The position numbers and the translations under genes are program-made. DNA of 64,000 nucleotides from Camellia lanceoleosa (lineage: Eukaryota; Streptophyta; Magnoliopsida; Ericales; Theaceae), in the NCBI GenBank assembly GCA_025200525.1, contig CM045761.1, positions 139,068,223-139,132,222 of the forward strand. The letters run 5' to 3'. Shown piece after piece: positions 21,590 through 33,826 of this stretch (its first letter is position 1; every line of letters starts with the position of its first letter). The notes beneath the pieces are model-generated. The model had not been told where the DNA came from. It worked only from the letters and a program-made list of their open reading frames with translations, and ran no database searches.

Positions 21590-24450
21590 GATGTCTTCAA
21601 AATGTGTCATTTTTGCCTCATGTGTGAGCACCATTCTTGAGTTCATGTTGGCCATGTCTTAAGTGTTATTTGTGCTTATTTTGCCATGATATAGCACTGT
21701 TTTTACTTGGTTTAGATACACCATGCATGCTTAGCATACTTGTCTTGTAATGCCATGAATTTGCCTTAACATGCTTTGTGCTTTGAGCCTTGTTCTAGCA
21801 TGATTTTGGCCAAGCTTTGTGAAGCTTTTATGCATGTTTTAGTATGCTTTAGCTCTATTTTTAATTGCTTCGGCCATGCTTGACATGGTTTGTATAGCCA
21901 CCTTGCATTTTGGCTTGCTAACCTCGGGTGTGTGAGTGTTGAGCATGCATTGCTTAGCTTGTTTCAGTGGTTTGGCACCACTTATAGCATCATTTTAGTC
22001 CCCATGGTATGCTTGTATGCTTGCATTTGATGCTCCTTTAATGCTTTAAAAGGTTGTAATCTTGTGCTCCATGTTTGGCCTCTTTTGTATGCTTCCATGT
22101 GTAGGCCACTTAGATGCCATCTACGTGTGTCCTTAGCTTTGCTTAGGTCTGCCTTGGGACTATTCTAAGTCCTCTTAGCCTTGTGAGACTTGGTTGGCAT
22201 GGTCATGGTTTAAGCACCTTGGCTTTCCTTGAGTTTTGGACATCGTTGCATGCTTAGCTTGTCTTGTTTACTTGGTTTGGCACCTTTTATAACATGATTT
22301 CAGAGCTTAGTATGCATGCCATTAGTCCATGATTATCCTCTTTTAAGTGTGCTTAAAAGTTCCTCTTTGGTGCCTAAGTGTTGGACTGTGTGTGCAGGCA
22401 TGTTTGTATATGTTTTGGCTTTCATTTCCTTGGCATTTGGCCACTGTTTTGGGCTCATTTGAGAGCTGCCCAAATTGGTATAAGTCCATTGTTTGCATAT
22501 TGTTGCATGCTCACCTTGTGTGTTGTTGCATGCTTAGCCCATCGCATGCGTTGCATGCTTGAAACACTTTGCATTTGGCATGCATTTCCTTTGCTAAGTT
22601 GTTTTGCATGTCTCCATGTTAGTTCCCTCACATGTTGTTATGTTTTCCATTAGCATTGTTATTGAATGCCTCGCATGCTTGTTCGCTTAGGTTGAGTGCC
22701 TAGTGCACATTGCTTGCTTGCATGCTCACGTTGCATACTTAGCTAACATATTTAGGTTGCATTTGGCATGCATGTCCTGCCTCTTGATCAAGTGATAGAG
22801 GTTGGGCCTTATGTGTTTATTTGGTTTGCATTACATTTGAAATCAAAATGCACAACTTGGCCTCTTTGGCCATCACGCATTGGAATGCGCGATTGGTGGT
22901 CCGAGGGCCGAGTACCAAACTCCTTTGAGTCATGAATATGATGAGTGTGGTTGGTGCAAACATTGCTTGAAATGCATTGCCATGCCATGTTTTGCCCTCT
23001 GCTGTCAAAATAGGTTTTTGCAGGCATACATGGTCAGCCGACCATCTCTACTGTCGACCGACCAAATATTGATGGCCGAGAGCTCAACCAATGGTCGGCG
23101 ACCATCCTTCCATGGCCGTTGATGATTCCCCTTGGCCGGTGGTGTTCCACAGTGTTCATAGAGTGTTCTTTGGGACTTGTGCAATTTCTAGGGGAGCAGA
23201 GCAGGGTAAACAGAGGCAGCTTCTGCATGGCATTGGATTTCCCGGCGAAGCCAATCCGAGCATGCATGCATCCCTCTTCTCGAGGCCTTTTACTGCTTTC
23301 AGTAGCTTAATTGATTCATTAATTAGTTAAGCGTTGTATAATCAATTAATTAGCTTGTACGTTAATTAATTTGTATATTCTTTTGGTCCCTCCGAGCGAG
23401 AGCGGATTTGTAATAAGTATGGGTGCGTGTGTACGTGTCTTCCAACCCCCACTTCTTTCTCCCTTTTACTTACCTACTTTTGATGGTTAGTATTAGGGCA
23501 TATTCAATTTAGCATACCTTATGCTATGCGTGCATGCATCCATTCATTTGTACTGCATGCACTGGGCTCGGCGCATCATGCTAACTGCATAGTATTTCAA
23601 ATCTAACTTGAATCTGTGCAATTTGTTGCATTCCACATGCCATACTAGGATTAGTCGAGCCTGTTCTAGTTGCATTTTGTATGCGATGCATTAGCCACTT
23701 AACATGGACTTGGATCATACATTGATTGCTAACAAATTTCTTTGTTTTGGCTCGGAGTACTCGGTAAGCTTTTTATGCTTTAGCATCTTGCATGAGTGTG
23801 AATGTTAACATGACAGCATGCTTACCATGTGGCTATATGCTTATGTGATATAACTGCCTGAATGCCTGTAGGTGAAGGTTGGGTTGTTTGAGTTGGAACA
23901 ACTCGTTGAAATCCGTGTTTTAGCCTACTCGCGAGTAGCAAATTTCAAACCATTTTTCAAACGAGCGGATATGCAATGCTTTGTTCCAAATTAAGTGATC
24001 TAGTCTATACTTTTGTGTTGTGTGCATTACATAGTAAGATTAGCTAATTAACCGGAATAAGAACGCATAATGTTTTCAAAACTAGATATCATGGTTAGTA
24101 GATGCCGATCTTTGATTGGGCGAGAGGGGGTGCTCACGAAGTGACCTTCCCATATCGTACCCAAGTTTCCGAGCCGAGGCAACTTTGGTGATGATGGACA
24201 TGTGGCCTTAGGCAAATGAGTCAGGGTTTTCTAAATTCCCCCATAAAAAAATTTAGGTGGCGACTCTGTATCTGGCAAAGCAGTCCATGTTTGGCACTTT
24301 TTTTCAAAAAATCTGTTTTCCAAAACGATTTGCCGGATTTGGACTCTTTGGTGATTTATCAATCTCGCATTGCACTTTGCGAGATTAGATTAAGAACCGT
24401 GACCAATCGAGTCCGAACTGTAGCATGGGGCCCACGAGGGCACGTCTACA

Positions 24451-25233
24451 GCATGTTATCAACTTGTTTCATATGCCACATTAGTAGCCGAGCCTATTAG
24501 TTACATATTGTATATGTTGCATTAGTCATATTGCATAGTTAGGAATCAGGCATTTTTCTAACTCATTTCTCTTTTGGCTTGGAGTACTAGGTAAGCCTTT
24601 ACTCGCTTTAGCATGAGTGTCGATGTTGCCATGTCTAGCATGCTTGTCATGAGGCTAATTGCTTAAGTGCTATAATTGCTTGAATGCCCATGGATGAAGG
24701 CTAATTGCTTGAATTGGAATAATTTGAGTAATGTTTATATGAGATCACTTTTTTTTTTCAAATGGTACATATTTCGAAACAATTTTGAAAACAAACATAA
24801 ATCAAGTGTTCCAAATCTTGCAAGTTAGTCTATACTTGTGTGTGTGCGCATCACATAATAATGCTAGCCTAATAATCGGAACAAGAGCGTATAATGTAGA
24901 CAAGATTCATATCATGATTCGTAGAGGCCGATCTTTGATTGGGCGAGCGGGGGTGCTCAATTCATGACCTTTCCTCTCGTACCTAAGTTCCCGAGCCAAG
25001 ACAGTCTTGGTGATGATGGGCACATGGCCTTTGGCACGAGTCATGGGTTTTCTAGATTTCTCCAAAAAAATATTTAGATGTCGACTCTGTATCTGGCAAA
25101 ACAATCCATTTTTGGCAATTTGATTCAAACTCGATTTTCTAAAAAAATTTGCCAGATTAGGACTCTTTGGTGATTATCTATTTCACATTGCACTTGTGGA
25201 ATCAGATTCAGAACCACGGGAGTCCTATACTGT
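24451..25233 (+). mobile_element. 3' LTR of element 1, second part
   Basis: It continues the LTR family sequence after the nested insertion (ccgagcctattagttacat, the 'gaacaagagcgtataatgta' block, 'gactctttggtgattatcta'). It ends near 25233 at 'gagtcctatactgta', where other copies read on for about 30 bp to CACGTCTACA, so the end is truncated or eroded. Beyond it is chromovirus gag DNA on the other strand. Confidence 0.8.
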
Positions 25234-25234
25234 A

Positions 25235-25800
25235 TGGCTTATTCGTTTTCCGAAAGGGGGTGTAAAAAAGTTGAGCTACAAAGGCATTGACAAAGGACTC
25301 CCAAGTTACCCCAATGTACCCACGTGCATATTTCTACCACTTCCTTCAGCTGGAAGGATGTCAAGGTCACTCTCAAGTTGTTGTCTTCAATGCCAAGCAT
25401 CTCGAACGTTTTCACCATCTGCTCTAGCCACTCATCGGCCTTCAATGGTTCCTTCAGGTCCCCCAAAAACTCATCTGAATTAGACCAGAAGAACTCCCTC
25501 TTCAAAAAAAACGGCCTTGTCTCAACAGCATGGGCCTGGACTTGATTCTCAGCCCTAAGAATGTCCATTGACTCCAACAAAGCACTAGCCATTTTCTAGG
25601 CCAAAGCGCCCATGGCTTGCTGACCTACTGGCTTGTCCACATTGGCCTGACCAACTCCTTTCTCTTGTGCCGAAATTTCATCTGGTAACGACACTTGTTG
25701 CCACCTGGGCCTACCACGACTACCACCACCATGTCCACATCTTGATATCCTAATAAAGGTAACACCACGGATTAGCACATTCATAAATGTGCCGAAACTA
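25235..25800 (-). pseudogene. chromovirus gag fragment, minus strand
   Basis: Minus-strand translation gives RCGHGGGSRGRPRWQQ, EKGVGQANVDKPVGQQ, then FFLKREFFWSNSDEFLGDLK, EPLKADEWLEQMVKTFEMLG and IEDNNLRVTLTSFQLKE. The same motifs occur in element 3 gag (FLGDPKEPLKVDEWLEQMVK at about 58830-58890). A stop sits between the two halves near 25595. The left end is cut by the 3' LTR of element 1, so element 1 very likely inserted into this older chromovirus. The protein would be capsid. Confidence 0.85.
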
Positions 25801-26151
25801 ATTCACTCACATCCTAATGCGGTGGACAATAATTAATTCACTCCACTTAAGTACATAACCACATAAACACAAACGAATTTCCTTTCTAGAAAATGACCGT
25901 CCCGCGACATTGCCAAAGTTTCAATTAGAAATAGTAGTGATCAAGTACTCTTCTAAGAAGATTTCTATAAACTCGTTGACCCAATCAATATCTATGAAAT
26001 TAAATTCCGTACTCATTTAGTCACATAAGATTGTTATCACATAGCATACCAGGTCTACTTCTTATACTATCCAACAAGAGAACCCATTTGTGGTAACAAC
26101 CACTTACCATGATCCCAAAATATTCAAATCCGGTAGCTCTAATACTGAGTT
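25801..26151 (-). other. leader and primer-binding site of the minus-strand chromovirus
   Basis: Read on the minus strand, the LTR ends ...gggcgttaca, followed by actcagtattagagct (26151-26136). This is a decayed form of a PBS that pairs with initiator methionine tRNA (TGGTATCAGAGC type). The rest up to gag is non-coding leader. Confidence 0.65.
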
Positions 26152-28146
26152 GTAACGCCCCAAAATAAATAACATTAACCAATTACATAACAGTGTTACT
26201 CTAGATCAACAGTCCCATATCTTCTATTCATTAAAACTTGGATCATTACAAAAGTGGCATATGCAATATACATTCACAATTCTAGAATCTGAATCTATAG
26301 CATATGTCATTGATACAAGAGTAAAAGTAATTAAAATCAAATAAAGTGAAGCCCTGAAGCCCTAATGGCTTTCAACTTTCGAAGACGATGCTTGGTTACA
26401 ATAAAATGAGTTTAAACTTAATACAAGTAAAGTCCTAGGCTTGAACAAAAATATTTACATCAGGAAACAAAAAGTGAAGCCTTAAGCTCTGAGTCCTCCC
26501 AAGCTATGTCCTTGGTAGAGGTATATCATCAGCACCTGAAAGTTGTTTTCACATAGTGTGAGCCAACCTAGTAGAGATACTCTAACACAATATATGAATC
26601 TTAGCAAAAATTATAAGGTGAATGCACAATGCATGCCATTTTCCAAACATTTCTCGTTTTTCCATCTCAAAATAATGCAATGCCAAATTATATATCAATT
26701 TATGAAAATAATCTTTTTATAAAGAAAATAGGGTGGTGGATACAACACACTGGGAATCTCTAGGTACGTGTCCACCAGTAGGTTATACAAGCACTACCAA
26801 AGCAATTTTACCAGTACTAACCGGAATGATCAATACCTAACCGTGTGAGTTTATGGACTTTCACCAAGGACAAACAGGCCAACATAATAAAATCATAACC
26901 ACACCCTCTAACCAGCTTCACCACAATATTCACCCATTTTTTTAAAAATCAACACATTTACAATGTTTAATTTGTAATGATGCTCAATGCACAATAGATA
27001 AGAAATTAGTTTCGATTCAATCTAATCCTCATACAACATCTACAACAATCAAGACTATCCTCCACTGATAACTCAAAATAGATATTTCTATTCCATAAAT
27101 AAATTTAATTCAAAATATACAACTTTATCAATTACAATGGAAGTGATAATACATATCCAACTCTACCATCATCATTAACATAAACCTAGTTCCAATTTCA
27201 CAATATTCAACATCATTTCCCCATTTCCTTTCATAATTTCCAAATATTCATGATTAGGGCAAAACCCCATTTTCTCACAAAATAAATTTTAAGAAAAGAT
27301 TTCCATCATCTCAACCCAAATCACCCATAACCATTCTTCCCCAACCATTTTCAAGAATCAATTTTTGGAAAACCCCTATTTTGATTTCAAACCAAACTCT
27401 AGGTTTTACCAAAATTACTCAAATAAGTAACCCCTTCAAAAAGATAAATAACTAAGCTAAAAATCATATAAAGAGTTGAAGAAATCCCTACCTCAAAGGA
27501 GAAGATCAAAGGAAACAAGAAGTAGAACTTGATGGAGCCAAAAACACTAACTTCTCCGGTTAGAACGAAGCCCTCGACGTGCTCTATCTTTTACTCTAAA
27601 GGACTAGGGTGAGAAAATGCACGGATTGAGAGAGTATTTGGTGCAAAAGCTCAAAAACTAGAGAGATGGGAGTAGATATAGGGTTTTGAAATGTTTAGAA
27701 AGAGAAAGGAATGAAAAAGTGATCCAAATAGGTTGCCTCTCAGATTGATATACGCGCAGACCGTTCGAGCGACCAAAACACCGCTCGAGCAAACAAACAC
27801 GATAAGTGACATTACTCGAGCGACCAAAACCACCGCTCAAGTGCACAATGACCCCCTCCCAGTAGTTCAGACCTGTAAAAGTTCGCTCGAGTGCAAGAAG
27901 TGTCGCTCGAGCACAGATATCAAACTCCCAGTAGTTTTATAGACTATAAAAGACCACTCGAGTGAACAAGCAAAATCCTAGGCAACAACACTTTGACAAA
28001 CTAACCTTCCAACCTTTTTCAAACATAACCAAAGCTTCTAATATCCAAACCCGACAAACAACAAGATGGAAATGAGTTGGACAATGGTTAAATACACGGT
28101 TCTCGGATCCCAAAGCAATAAAAGGATTGGGTTTAAACCATAATCC
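26152..28146 (-). mobile_element. 5' LTR of the minus-strand chromovirus
   Basis: About 1,995 bp. It shares its order with the LTR at 28147-29606 in inverted form: for example 'gtgttagagtatctctacta' in reverse at 26560 against 'gtgttagagtatctccacta' at 29173. U3 contains CTCGAGCG-type palindromes at 27765-27960. Its outer end is about 28146 (ggattatggtttaaaccc on the minus strand), by comparison with the LTR starts at 33827 and 63434. Confidence 0.8.
27762..27965. repeat. CTCGAGCG palindrome cluster, U3 of the minus-strand LTR
   Basis: It contains ttcgagcgacc, cgctcgagc, actcgagcg, cgctcaagtg, cgctcgagtgc, cgctcgagc and actcgagtg, spaced 15-65 bp. Similar clusters lie at 34010-34235, 34703-34735, 36975-37065 and 63615-63840. 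Confidence 0.85.
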
Positions 28147-29606
28147 TTATATCTTGCACCAAATACTCTCAAACCGTGAGTTTCCTTATCCTAGCCCTTT
28201 GAAGAAAAACGTTGAGCACGTCGAGGGTTTCATTTTAATCGGAGCATCTAGTGTTTTTGACACTGTCAAATTATACCCATCTTTTCTTCGTGTTTCTACT
28301 TTGAGGTACGGATTTCTTTGACTCTTTTATATGATTTTTAGGTTAGTTATTTGCTCTTTGAAAGGGGTTAGTTATTTGGGAACTTTTGGTAAAACTTAGG
28401 GTTTGGTTTGAAATCAAAAGAGGGGTTTTCCAAATTGATTTTTGAAAAGGGTTGTGGGAATATGGTTATGGATGAGTTGTGTTGAAATGATGAAAATATT
28501 TTCTTAAAATTTATTTTGAAAGAAAAGGGGATTTTAGCCCTAATTTTGGATATTTGGAATTGTGAAATTGGATTAATGGTTATGTTGATAATGATGGTGG
28601 AGTTGGATATGTAACATCACTTCCATTATAATTGATGAAAATCTATTTGTTGATTTGGAAATTATCTATTGAATAGAAATACCTATTTTGGGCTATTGGT
28701 GGAGGATAGTCTTGATTGTTGTAGACATTGCATGAGGATTAGATTAAATTGAAACTAATTTCTCATCTATTGTGCATTAAGCATCATTACACATTGAACA
28801 TTGTAAATGTATCCATTTTTAAGAAAAATGGGTGACTACCTTGGTGAATCTAGTTAGGGGGTGTGGTTGTGGTTATGATGTTAGCCTGTGTGTTCTTGAT
28901 GAAAGCTCAGAAACCCACACGGTTAGGTGTCGATCCTTTCAGTTAGTACCGTTAAAATGGCTTGGTAGAGCTTGTATAGCCCACTGGCAGACATGTACGT
29001 AGACATTCTCAATGTTTTGTATCTACTGCCCTATTTTCTATTTAAAAAGGACTACTTTCATGAATTGATATATAATCTCGCATTGCATCGTTTTGAGATG
29101 GAAAACGAGGAATGTTTGACAAATGGCATGCATGTGCATTCACCTTATAATTTTACTAAGATTCATATACTGTGTTAGAGTATCTCCACTAGGCTTTGGC
29201 TCACCCTATGTGGAAAACAGCTTTCAGGTGCTAATGACATGCCTCCACCAAGGACTTAACTTGGGAGGAATCGGAGCTTAAGGCTTCCTTTTTGAGGTTT
29301 CTTTATGTAAATATTTTGTTCAAGCCTCGGGCTTTACTTGCATTGAGTTTAAACTCATTTTGTTATAACCAAGTATCGTCTTGGAAAGTTGTAAGCTATT
29401 AGGGCATTTCTTATTTGATTTTAGTTTCCTTTTTACTCTTGTATCAGTGTCATGCTATAGATTCAGAATATAGGATTTATGAATATATATTGCATATGTC
29501 ATCTTTTGTAATGATCAAAGATAATATGAATAGAAGATATAAAATTATTGATCAATTGTGCCACTATTATGAGTTGGGTTAATGTGAATTATTTTGAGGC
29601 ATTACA
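28147..29606 (+). mobile_element. chromovirus LTR, plus strand, 5' truncated
   Basis: It starts abruptly inside an LTR (ttgcaccaaatactctcaaa) and ends ...gaggcattaca at 29606. It lacks about the first 500 bp present in the neighbouring inverted copy. The simplest explanation is that the minus-strand element inserted into this LTR and the missing part lies left of the window. The sequence after 29606 is not a PBS, so it may be a solo LTR next to host DNA. Confidence 0.75.
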
Positions 29607-30116
29607 ACTCATTCCCACACTAGAGGGGTTTTTTGGCCAACCATGGTTGAGCAGTTCTAACTATGTCTCTATTTTGCAGGCCCTTGGTTCCTGGATAGTC
29701 CAATTTAGTCGCAAAGCTTCGATCCACTTCATCTAGTGCGAGATTCGGTATGCACACCATAGAACAAAAAGCTTTTAGAAACCAGATAATGATAGTACTA
29801 GAGAGAGAGATCATGCAATACAACCTAAACCAAATCAAACCCACGAAGATGTCACGCAAATGGAATGCAAAAACACCATAATTTGATCAATTGAATAGTA
29901 ACAGAGGCCTACCTTAAGAAAAAAAAGAAGGAAAAAAGCAAAAACAAAACTTTAATGTTGTTTTCTTGGTTGTAGAGAGCTTTGCTTTATATATATTTGG
30001 ATTTTGCTGCTTCGTTTTGCATGACTACTTTGTTTGTTCTATACCCTCTCTAGTAGTGTTTGGTATCATGAACATACTCCGTTTGGTTAAGTTTTGAGAA
30101 ATTTTTTTAAAATAAT

Positions 30117-30147
<31 letters not shown>

Positions 30148-30861
30148 GTAAAAGCTAGTTTGGTGAAAAACATTGGGATGAAAATAATTTTTAAAAAATA
30201 AAAGAATGATTGTTTAGTGTTTATTTTTGTCAAAACTAGTATGTAATTTTTTTGAAAAAATTTCACAAATAGATTTTGAAAACTCAACCAAGCAAAGTCA
30301 GTCTATGAGTATCAATTTTACCCTTAAATATTTTATATATTGTGTCAATTTAATCAAATTAATAATACCTTTTTAAAAATTTAATTAAAATTAATCGACA
30401 TATATGGACTCTTTTTAAATGATTGAGAAATTGATATCTAAATTAAATCAACTTTTTTTTTTTTCTTTTCTAATTTGTCAACTAATGTTTATCAACTGCA
30501 CTAAATCAATATAATATAAAATATTATAGGACAAAATTAATACTATAGGAACTACAATATAATATAAAATATTATATGGAAAAATTAATTCTATAGGAGC
30601 TACAAGACTACATTGATACAACCGAAAAAGTTAATTTGAATTTTTTAGTTTTAAATTTTTAATTTATTATTATGTGAATACCATTCATACAGTTGTTAAA
30701 CTAGTTGCAGATCAGTTCAATAAGTTAGGTTGTCCATTTTGCATTGATTTACTTTGATTGATTTGGAATACTTTTGCTTCGTGATTGCCTAGAAATGTTT
30801 CAAATTGACAATTATATATGAATTTTGAATACAGAAAAACGTTTTTCCAAGAAACATAGCC
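29607..30861. other. non-repetitive A+T-rich DNA upstream of the WAK-type pseudogene
   Basis: No coding region, LTR or RNA gene is recognised. It contains a run of 29 T at 30119-30147 and a short duplicated 'caatataatataaaatatta' (30507 and 30557). The last few hundred bases may include the old promoter of the WAK-type gene, but I see no clear TATA box. Confidence 0.5.
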
Positions 30862-31562
30862 ATGGCTTCCTCGCAAGGAATGCAATTGCAACTACAACCC
30901 ATCATCATGATGCTAGTACTAGCACGAGTAGTAGTGGTGGTGGTATTGTCATTAGCAGCAGTAACAATTGCAGCACCAACAGAACAAGAGCTGAAAAATC
31001 TTGGCTGCACGAACCGTGGTGGGAATTTAGACATCTCATACCCATTCGACGTGGAAGCGAATTGTTATATGAATGATAATTTTTTTCATTAATGGTAGTG
31101 ATTCCCAGCCATATTTATGGGACACTAATATCCATGTTACAAATACATCGCTTGAGGAGGGTGAGTTACGCATCATGAATGACATATCCCGCCATTGTTA
31201 TGACAAGTATGGTAAACTATTACCAGACGGCTTCGATGGATCGTTCAACATTTCCACATTCTCCATATCGAATAGCAAGAACAAGTTCACTGCTATCGGT
31301 TGTGACACATCGGGATCTATCCAAATCACTGATAAAAACAGCGTTCCTAATGATGGATCTTGCTCTGGAATTGGTTGCCACCAGCTCTATATTTCTGCAA
31401 AAAGCTTCTCCAAACATGCGAATATAACGGACTTAAATCCCTGCAGCTATGCCTTTGTTGTTGAAGATGGTGCGTTTAATTTCTCCACAACTTACCTTTA
31501 CGATGCCGATTGTACTTGATTGGGGCCACCTGGGAATTATACGTGTTCTTGCCCCCAAGAGA
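30862..31562 (+). pseudogene. wall-associated-kinase type gene, exon 1, first part
   Basis: It starts with a hydrophobic signal-like segment (MMLVLARVVVVVVLSLAAVT), then GCTNRGGNLDISYPF, the N-terminal motif of the GUB_WAK galacturonan-binding domain. After a frame change near 31080 the domain continues: QPYLWDTNIHVTN, EEGELRIMNDISRHCYD, NKFTAIGCDT, GSCSGIGCHQ and PCSYAFVVEDGAFNFS. A stop (TGA at 31517) and further shifts follow, then NYTCSCP, the start of the EGF-like part. WAKs sit in the plasma membrane and bind pectin in the cell wall. Part of the domain between IQITD and GSCSG appears shortened. The copy is dead: frameshifts, stops and an LTR insertion. Confidence 0.88.
31558..31562. repeat. 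target site duplication agaga, left copy
   Basis: The right copy is at 32740-32744. Both directly border the ends of the solo LTR at 31563-32739. Confidence 0.95.
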
Positions 31563-32739
31563 TGTTGGAAATGATTATAAAATTCTGGGTAAAACCAGAA
31601 TTTTTTCCTAAGTTTGGTCTAATTTTTAAGTGGGCCCCGTGCATCGATTTACACGGGTCAAAGTGGTAACGCGTTCTATGCCTCGTTGTGATTCACGTGG
31701 TATATTTGGTTGTTCAAAACCATTACCGAGTGAATGGGAAATTGAAGCCAAAGTATGCTCCATGGAAATGGAGTTTTAGTGGAAATTCCTTAAAGGTATG
31801 TATAAGGCTTGTCCCACATTGATTTGGTGGGAGGTTTTGAGAGGGTTTATAAGGCATGGGTTTGATACTTGGGGTGTGCCCCAAGGGGTACCCAAGTGTT
31901 TTAGAAGAAGAGGTTATGGGCAAAATGGGCTAGACCCATTGGACCCAAAAATCACCACACGCGCGCGCCGCCGTCCGTCCGGTCGGGCGGGCTGGGCGCT
32001 AGTGTGTGGTTGGGCTTGTTCGGCCCAATATTAATCTTTTTGGGCCAAAAACATTTGAATTTAATTCAAATAAACTGTTTTGGATTTTCTGTTTATCCAA
32101 ACAGAGCCCTTCCCGTTTTCAAACAGAATTAAACTGGTTTGGCATTTTGGTTCATCCAAACAGGGCCCTTCCCGTTTGTATCTGTTTGAATAGTTAACCA
32201 ACAGATTCAAATCTGTTGAAATTCAGACCAGCCTCCCATTTGGATAAATACACCAATTTTCGTATTCCATCTCTGCTTTAAATCTCTGCCATATTGCTGC
32301 ATTTTATTTCTGAAAGAAAGAGTGTAAACACTTAGTGTGTTCGACGAACAATTAAATTGTAGTGCTGCATTTAATTGTTGATAAGATCATTTCATCCTGG
32401 GAGATAGACGTCCAAGTTCTGAAAGCACCGTGGAGAGGACGAATCTGTCTTAAGGACACAGTGTTAAACACTGGACTTGATCAGAAAGTAATTCAAAGAA
32501 ATTAACCAAGTAAGTTGTTTAATTTTATTCTGTTTTTTTTTAATTTGTTTATTTAATCAGATATTAATTTTGTTTTTGTAACAAAATAAAATCTGTTATT
32601 TTTTTTTTTTTTTATGTCGAGTTTGATTTTTGTAATCAAACATATTCTCTCCTTTTTCCTTTTATTTCTTTATATTCTGTTTGTTGTTTAGTACACAACA
32701 GAATTTAATTTATTTAAATACAGTGAAAATTGCCCAACA
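31563..32739 (+). mobile_element. Copia-like solo LTR inside the WAK-type exon
   Basis: It is 1,177 bp, starting TGTTGG and ending CCAACA (perfect 6-bp terminal inverted repeat), with TSD agaga. Removing it rejoins the WAK EGF-like coding sequence. No PBS or coding region is inside. The TGTTGG..CCAACA ends, the length and the 3' text (gtgttcgacgaacaattaaa, then a T-rich end) suit a Ty1/copia LTR. Strand is assigned by the TG..CA reading and by the polyadenylation-side T-rich end, and is tentative. Confidence 0.88.
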
Positions 32740-32817
32740 AGAGATACCACGGTGATGGCAAAACAGATGGAACACGTTGCACTGCTTATCCAGTTTTTGT
32801 GCTTCAAATTGTGATTG
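32740..32817 (+). pseudogene. WAK-type exon 1, last part, and splice donor
   Basis: The frame KRYHGDGKTDGTRC is the typical end of the WAK EGF-like region, followed by TAYPVFVLQIVI, the start of the membrane segment. The exon ends ATTG with donor GTACGTG at 32818, where WAK first introns usually begin. The kinase exons are not in the window. Element 3 begins 1 kb downstream, so they would lie beyond 64000 if they still exist. Confidence 0.85.
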
Positions 32818-33826
32818 GTACGTGTATATATATATATATATATATATGTCACTGGTAATTATAATGCCATATATGTCAAAAGTAAAATAAATAAATTACA
32901 ACACTTAATTCACATAATAAATGAACTCATGGTAACTCATATTATGCACGAGACTTTATAAATTAAAAAAAAATTATTATAATTATCTTGAAATAATTTA
33001 ATATTTTGTCTTATGTTATACATAAAATTTGTAAGTTAACTTTTATATTTATAATTTTTTAAATTATTAGTTTAGAAAAATTAAAATATATATAAATCTA
33101 CCTAGTGCAATTTTTGATAATTTGTATAAATAAAATTAAACCTGATTAAATGAGATATGACATATCTCTTTTTGTTATGAAAGTATAAAAATTTAAAAGT
33201 TGTAATTAAGACAAATATACTATTTTATTATTTAATGTGAAATGAAATGATATTTAACAATAATTGATATGGTATTTCTATTATAAATCCAATAATTTAA
33301 GTTACATTTCTTTTTATTTCACTTTCATAGCTAAAAATACAATATGAATATAATACGCACACGGATTTCTAATTTTTAAGAATATGAAGGTTTCAGAGTA
33401 TTTCTAACATTTCATCATTTTTAATTTTTTTTATCAAATTCGATTTTAAATTTGAATAAAAAATTTGATTTGATATAAATTACTTTAACTTTTTTATTAA
33501 TTTTTTATCAAATTTTAAAATAACTTTCATTCTTATTCCAATTTTTTTTTTTTTCTGTTCTTCAATTTTGATAAAAAAAAAACAATAATTTTCAATGCTT
33601 CATCTTTTTTAAATTTTTATCAAATTATAATTTGATAAAAAAAAATGTTAAGGGTTGGAGATTCTCTTAATTGGAATTATATTGAAATAGCATCTTGAAA
33701 TAGTGAAAATTTGAGCATGTGGTTGGTTGAAATGTATAGTTTAATTAATTCTCTTCTTATATTTGTATAAAAACTGACACTTATGACCACATCATTATAG
33801 GTCGGATTATGGAAAAAAATTTATAG
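32818..33826 (+). other. A+T-rich intron-like DNA with a (TA)n run
   Basis: It follows the WAK-type splice donor. It has a TA microsatellite at 32825-32848 and many short A/T tracts. No gene or element is recognised. I read it as remaining first-intron DNA into which element 3 inserted. Confidence 0.5.

Larger units (their letters stand above)
20539..24450 (+). mobile_element. solo LTR nested in the 3' LTR of element 1
   Basis: It runs from TGTAGACACCTCATTTTTGT to CACGTCTACA, 3,912 bp. The flanks are gcatc (20534-20538) and gcatg (24451-24455), a 4-of-5 target duplication. Removing it restores continuous LTR sequence of the same family across the gap (...cttagaccgcat then gttatcaacttgtttcatat). 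It has a TATAAA at 21016-21021, GGCCGG clusters at 20755-20880 and 23030-23150, and both leader hairpins at 21505-21544 and 21565-21589. No coding region is inside. Confidence 0.93.

Noticed and set aside
29660..29740. Splice acceptor and exon (ttgcag then gcccttggttcctggat) of a host gene
   Set aside because: No open frame of useful length or recognisable protein follows, and no donor partner was found.
30119..30147. Run of 29 T as a poly(A) tail of a minus-strand LINE or SINE
   Set aside because: No target duplication, no LINE coding sequence and no SINE promoter boxes nearby; treated as a simple homopolymer.
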